A DNA stretch of 17,565 nt from an uncultured Ruminococcus sp. (GTDB taxonomy: Bacteria; Bacillota; Clostridia; Oscillospirales; Acutalibacteraceae), in the NCBI GenBank assembly GCA_951800855.1, contig CATOLC010000005.1, positions 1 through 17,565 of the forward strand, given 5' to 3'. The translations under genes and the position numbers were made by a program. Shown here one piece after another: positions 14,455 through 17,565 of the stretch (its first letter is position 1; each line of letters begins with the position of its first letter). The notes below the pieces were generated by a model. It saw only the letters and a program-made list of their open reading frames with translations, did no database searches and was not told where the DNA came from.

Positions 14455-15786
14455 TTGGCATTTGAGGGTTTAACAGATAAGCTCTTAGGAGCATTTAAGA
14501 GGCTTAGATCAAAAGGGAAACTCGTAGAATCAGACGTTAAAACAGCAATGCGGGAAGTTCGGCTTGCAATGCTCGAGGCTGACGTAAATTATAAAATAGC
14601 TAAAAATTTTACAGATAAGGTAACACAGCGGGCGGTTGGAGAAGACGTTATGGAAAGCTTGACTCCCGGACAGATGGTAGTAAAAATCGTAAACGAAGAA
14701 CTTACAAGTTTGATGGGAGGGTCTGACAGCAAAATAAATAAATCTTCTCGCTCGCCCTGTGTAATTATGATTTGCGGACTTCAAGGTTCGGGGAAAACCA
14801 CACATGCAGTTAAACTTGCAAATATGCTGAAAAAAAGAGGTAGTAGACCTCTTCTTGTTGCTTGCGATGTTTATAGACCGGCGGCAATAGACCAGTTGAA
14901 AATTTTAGCTGAAAAAATCAATGTTCCAGTTTTTGAAAAAGGGATATCAGACCCTGTTTCTATATCTGAAGAAGCCATTATTCATGCGAAAGATTATGGT
15001 AATGATTACGTTATAATAGATACAGCAGGACGACTTCATATTGATGAGAATTTAATGGAAGAACTTACAAAAATAAAATCAAAAGTTTCGCCGTCTGAGA
15101 TACTTTTAGCTGTAGATTCAATGATGGGTCAGGATGCGGTAAATGTAGCGGAAGTGTTCAATTCAAAACTGGAGATAAGCGGTGTAATTCTTACAAAGCT
15201 TGACGGTGATACTAGGGGTGGTGCAGCGCTATCTGTTAAAGCAGTCACAGGGAAGCCTATTAAATTTATTGGGACAGGGGAAAAAATAGAAGATATAGAG
15301 GTATTTCATCCGGATAGGATGGCTTCCAGAATTGTAGGAATGGGTGACGTTTTAACACTTATTGAGGAAGCTGAATCTAAACTTGATTTAAAAAATGCGG
15401 AAAAAATGGCAAAAAAATTAAAAGATAATAGTTTTGATTTAGAAGATTTTGCAGATCAGATTATTCAGATAAAAAAAATGGGGCCAATAAAGTCAATATT
15501 AGGGAAGCTCCCAGGTGTAGGGAATAAAATAAACGATATAGATTTTGATGATAAGATTTTGGATAGAAATTTAGCGATGATTCGCTCTATGACAGTCTCT
15601 GAAAAGATGAAGCCGAGCATAATAAATTCATCTAGAAAGACTAGAATAGCTAATGGAAGTGGAACTAAGGTATCGGATGTTAATAAATTACTTAGAGGTT
15701 TTGAACAAATTCAAAAGGCAATGAAGCAGTTTAAAGGTATGAAAAAGAAAAAATTTCCTATTATGGGATTTAATAAGTGGAATTAA
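14455..15786 (+). CDS. ffh: Signal recognition particle protein Ffh
   Basis: 443 residues; binds SRP RNA and signal sequences and delivers ribosomes to the membrane through GTP-dependent contact with FtsY. The TTG start at 14455 is supported by the canonical N-terminus MAFEGLTDKL and a G-rich Shine-Dalgarno (14440-14449). Order: N domain (1-90); G domain with P-loop GLQGSGKTT (108-116), DTAGR (189-193) and TKLDGDTRGGAAL (247-259); methionine-rich M domain from about 296 (GMGDVLTLIEEAE). The M domain contains the RNA-binding helix-loop-helix (SIINSSRKTRIANGSGTKV) and a basic C-terminus. Length is normal. Followed after 51 nt by rpsP. Confidence 0.98.
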   Translation: MAFEGLTDKLLGAFKRLRSKGKLVESDVKTAMREVRLAMLEADVNYKIAKNFTDKVTQRAVGEDVMESLTPGQMVVKIVNEELTSLMGGSDSKINKSSRSPCVIMICGLQGSGKTTHAVKLANMLKKRGSRPLLVACDVYRPAAIDQLKILAEKINVPVFEKGISDPVSISEEAIIHAKDYGNDYVIIDTAGRLHIDENLMEELTKIKSKVSPSEILLAVDSMMGQDAVNVAEVFNSKLEISGVILTKLDGDTRGGAALSVKAVTGKPIKFIGTGEKIEDIEVFHPDRMASRIVGMGDVLTLIEEAESKLDLKNAEKMAKKLKDNSFDLEDFADQIIQIKKMGPIKSILGKLPGVGNKINDIDFDDKILDRNLAMIRSMTVSEKMKPSIINSSRKTRIANGSGTKVSDVNKLLRGFEQIQKAMKQFKGMKKKKFPIMGFNKWN

Positions 15787-15797
15787 ATTAAAATATA

Positions 15798-15806
15798 TGT
15801 TATAAT
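15798..15806 (+). promoter_or_regulatory. Possible extended -10 promoter upstream of rpsP
   Basis: TGTTATAAT (15798-15806) is a perfect extended -10 element; no good -35 is present at 17 nt. It could give rpsP, khpA, rimM and trmD extra transcription beyond read-through from ffh. Confidence 0.4.
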
Positions 15807-15837
15807 TATAAAAAACTTATTTTGGAGTGATAGAAAA

Positions 15838-16092
15838 ATGTCAGTAAAAATAAAACTTCGCAGAATGGGAACGAAAAAAAAGCCTTTTTATAGAATAGTT
15901 GTTGCGGACGCCAGGAGTCCTCGTGATGGAAAATTTATCGAAGAAATAGGCTACTATAATCCTATGAAGGACCCAGTGGAAATAAAATTGGATAATGAAA
16001 AGGTTCAGAAATGGCAATCTAATGGGGCTCAGCCAACTAATAAAGTGAGAGCTTTGATAAACAAAAGTTTGGCTGCTGTGGCTAATAAATAA
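15838..16092 (+). CDS. rpsP: 30S ribosomal protein S16
   Basis: 84 residues, basic, a component of the small ribosomal subunit that binds 16S rRNA early in assembly. The sequence shows the family core: [42 protein letters not shown] and [23 protein letters not shown] at 15838 with GGAGTGA at 15824-15830. The start lies 51 nt after ffh and the stop 11 nt before khpA, the conserved Firmicute arrangement. Length is normal and nothing is unusual. Confidence 0.98.
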   Translation: MSVKIKLRRMGTKKKPFYRIVVADARSPRDGKFIEEIGYYNPMKDPVEIKLDNEKVQKWQSNGAQPTNKVRALINKSLAAVANK

Positions 16093-16103
16093 GAGGTGTA
16101 GGT

Positions 16104-16337
16104 ATGGAAAATTTGCTTCTTGTGATTGTACGTTCGCTGGTTGATAAGCCGGAGTCGATACGGATTGAAGTGGATAATACTGCACCGGACGGTTTAATTA
16201 TATATCGTGTAATTGTGGACGATTCCGATATGGGACGTGTAATTGGAAAGCAGGGAAGGGTAGCTAAATCTATTAGACAAATAGTTAAGTCCGTGTCTGT
16301 TAAGAAAAATTTGAAAGTAGCAGTTGAAATTGGATAG
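16104..16337 (+). CDS. khpA: KH-domain RNA-binding protein KhpA (YlqC)
   Basis: 77 residues forming a single type II KH domain. The RNA-contacting GxxG loop is in GRVIGKQGRVAKSIRQIV; the flanking strands are DGLIIYRVIVDD and KNLKVAVEIG. In Firmicutes KhpA pairs with KhpB (Jag/EloR) to bind RNA and influence cell elongation. ATG at 16104 with GAGGTG overlapping the rpsP end region; rpsP ends 11 nt upstream. rimM starts 4 nt after the stop, so the genes are tightly coupled. The ylqD gene found in some Bacillus operons is absent. Confidence 0.93.
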   Translation: MENLLLVIVRSLVDKPESIRIEVDNTAPDGLIIYRVIVDDSDMGRVIGKQGRVAKSIRQIVKSVSVKKNLKVAVEIG

Positions 16338-16341
16338 AAGT

Positions 16342-16860
16342 ATGGAAGATTCAAAAAAATACTTAAGAGCCGGGCAAATAGTTGGAACAAGAGGAATATC
16401 CGGAGAAGTTAAGGTAAAGCATTTTTGTGATACTGCGAAGGCGTTTTGCAGTATTAAAAAATTTTATTTTTCTTCGGATGGTCATGATATACTAAAGATA
16501 AATAACCAAACAATATTTAAAAATTTGATTCTAATGAGACTTGATGGTATAAATACACTTGACAGAGCCAAAGAGTTAGTCGGTAAATATATATATTCAT
16601 GTAAATGTGATATTCTGATACCGGAGGGGCGGTATTTTATAGAGGATATCTTGGGTATGGATGTTATAGACATAGATTCTAATATTAACTATGGAAAAAT
16701 ATTCAACGTTATACAAAATGGTGCCCATGATGTTTATTGCATTAGAAATACTGAGCACAAAGAGCATTTTTTACCGGCAGTTGATGAAATGGTAAATAAA
16801 ATTGATATAAATAAGGGCGTTGTTTTTGTGAAGCCAATTAAGGGGATATTTAATGACTAG
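16342..16860 (+). CDS. rimM: Ribosome maturation factor RimM
   Basis: 172 residues; binds S19 and helps the 30S head to mature. An N-terminal RimM beta-barrel (YLRAGQIVGTRGISGEVKVK, then RLDGINTLDRAKELVGKYIY) is followed by a C-terminal PRC-barrel (GRYFIEDILGMDVID, then NVIQNGAHDVYCIR and FLPAVDEMVNKIDINKGVVFV). I chose ATG at 16342, which gives MEDSKKYLRAGQIVG, the normal family start; a TTG at 16324 would overlap khpA and has no better ribosome binding site. The stop overlaps the trmD start by 8 nt. GGATAG ahead of the start is a weak Shine-Dalgarno, so translation may depend on khpA. Confidence 0.96.
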   Translation: MEDSKKYLRAGQIVGTRGISGEVKVKHFCDTAKAFCSIKKFYFSSDGHDILKINNQTIFKNLILMRLDGINTLDRAKELVGKYIYSCKCDILIPEGRYFIEDILGMDVIDIDSNINYGKIFNVIQNGAHDVYCIRNTEHKEHFLPAVDEMVNKIDINKGVVFVKPIKGIFND

Positions 16861-17536
16861 GTTTAATGTGCTTACTTTGTTCCCTCAGATGGTAAAAGAA
16901 GCTATGTCCGTGAGTATAATTGGCAGAAGTCAGAAAAAAAGTATAATAGATATAAAATGCTATGATATACGGGATTATTCAACTGACAAACATAAAAAAG
17001 TAGATGATACCCCTTATGGAGGGGGTAAAGGCATGGTAATGATGGCCGAGCCTATAGCCAGATGTTATGAAGATATATGCAAAAATAGTGCTACAACACC
17101 GCTATTTATATATATGTCTCCGGCAGGCAAACAATTTACACAGAAAATCGCAAAAGAATTATCAAAGTATAGCAATATAGCTTTATTATGTGGGCACTAT
17201 GAAGGGATAGACGAAAGAGTTTTAGATAAATTTGTGGACGAGAGAATATCAATTGGTGATTACGTATTAACAGGCGGGGAAATTCCTGCTATGGTATTGA
17301 TTGATGCAGTGTGCAGAATGATTCCAGGAGTATTGTCTGATTCTGAATGCTTTGAAAAAGAAAGCTATTATAATAATTTGCTTGAACATCCACATTATAC
17401 TAAACCGGCCTTATGGAGAGGAATTTCTGTCCCAGATGTTTTGTTATCTGGAAACCATAGCGAGATTGAAAAATGGCGGAATGAAAATTCAATAAGTCAA
17501 ACTTTAAAATATAGGAAAGATTTGATTAATAATTGA
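16853..17536 (+). CDS. trmD: tRNA (guanine37-N1)-methyltransferase TrmD
   Basis: 227 residues. Methylates G37 next to the anticodon using S-adenosylmethionine, preventing +1 frameshifting. It is a SPOUT-class knotted homodimer. Motifs seen: DDTPYGGGKGMVMMAEP, LLCGHYEGIDERV and RISIGDYVLTGGEIPAMVL (the knot and SAM site), then LLEHPHYTKPALWRG and LLSGNHSEIEKWR in the C-terminal tRNA-binding domain. Aligning from GHYEGIDER without gaps, the Arg of VCRMIPG falls on E. coli Arg154, and the residue at the position of catalytic Asp169 is Glu (KESYYNN), a conservative change. ATG at 16853 overlaps rimM by 8 nt, with AAGGGG upstream. The usual next gene, rplS, lies outside the window. Confidence 0.97.
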   Translation: MTRFNVLTLFPQMVKEAMSVSIIGRSQKKSIIDIKCYDIRDYSTDKHKKVDDTPYGGGKGMVMMAEPIARCYEDICKNSATTPLFIYMSPAGKQFTQKIAKELSKYSNIALLCGHYEGIDERVLDKFVDERISIGDYVLTGGEIPAMVLIDAVCRMIPGVLSDSECFEKESYYNNLLEHPHYTKPALWRGISVPDVLLSGNHSEIEKWRNENSISQTLKYRKDLINN

Positions 17537-17565
17537 TTTGAAATGAAAGTTGATAGTGTCTAAAT

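Noticed and set aside
1..17565. Searched for CRISPR arrays, tRNA and rRNA genes.
   Set aside because: No regularly spaced repeats, no tRNA-like T-loop signature in any intergenic region, and no rRNA sequence were seen.

Overview
The window is AT-rich, uses the standard bacterial code (TGA is a stop, for example at the end of trmD) and has strong Shine-Dalgarno sites with frequent GTG and TTG starts. The gene order hisS-aspS and ffh-rpsP-khpA-rimM-trmD, together with the low GC content, points to a Firmicute, most likely a member of Clostridia. I cannot name the genus.

Layout. (1) 1-2317: the 3' part of hisS and complete aspS, co-directional and probably one operon. (2) 2318-3958: a mostly non-coding stretch holding one small two-helix membrane protein with its own promoter and terminator, a weakly supported structured RNA, and a strong promoter with a leader of about 215 nt. 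(3) 3959-6838: a 959-residue secreted protein combining a transglutaminase-like domain, with an apparent Cys193-His230-Asp246 triad, and BspA-like leucine-rich repeats. (4) 6929-12899, minus strand: a compact, undamaged phage head and DNA-packaging cassette (terS, terL, portal, protease with a probable nested scaffold, HK97-fold capsid protein, a putative head-completion protein, one unassigned gene). It has no integrase, tail structural, lysis or replication genes. (5) 13253-13852, plus strand, divergent from the cassette: a short gene resembling only the N-terminal domain of a baseplate upper protein (BppU), followed by a GC-rich foldable RNA segment and an excellent intrinsic terminator. 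(6) 14149-17536: housekeeping genes acpP, ffh, rpsP, khpA, rimM and trmD.

How it fits together. The two flanks are core translation, secretion and lipid genes. Region 4+5 is an accessory block. All of its reading frames are open, every gene has a ribosome binding site, and the ATPase, nuclease and protease residues I can check are present, so it does not look like ordinary prophage decay. A minus-strand-specific terminator lies in the leader of terS, suggesting that late-type transcription is gated by antitermination. The block could be a prophage remnant, a capsid-forming satellite that lost its integration genes, or a domesticated capsid or gene-transfer module; the sequence alone does not decide. 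The BppU-RNA transcription unit is the least explained element here.
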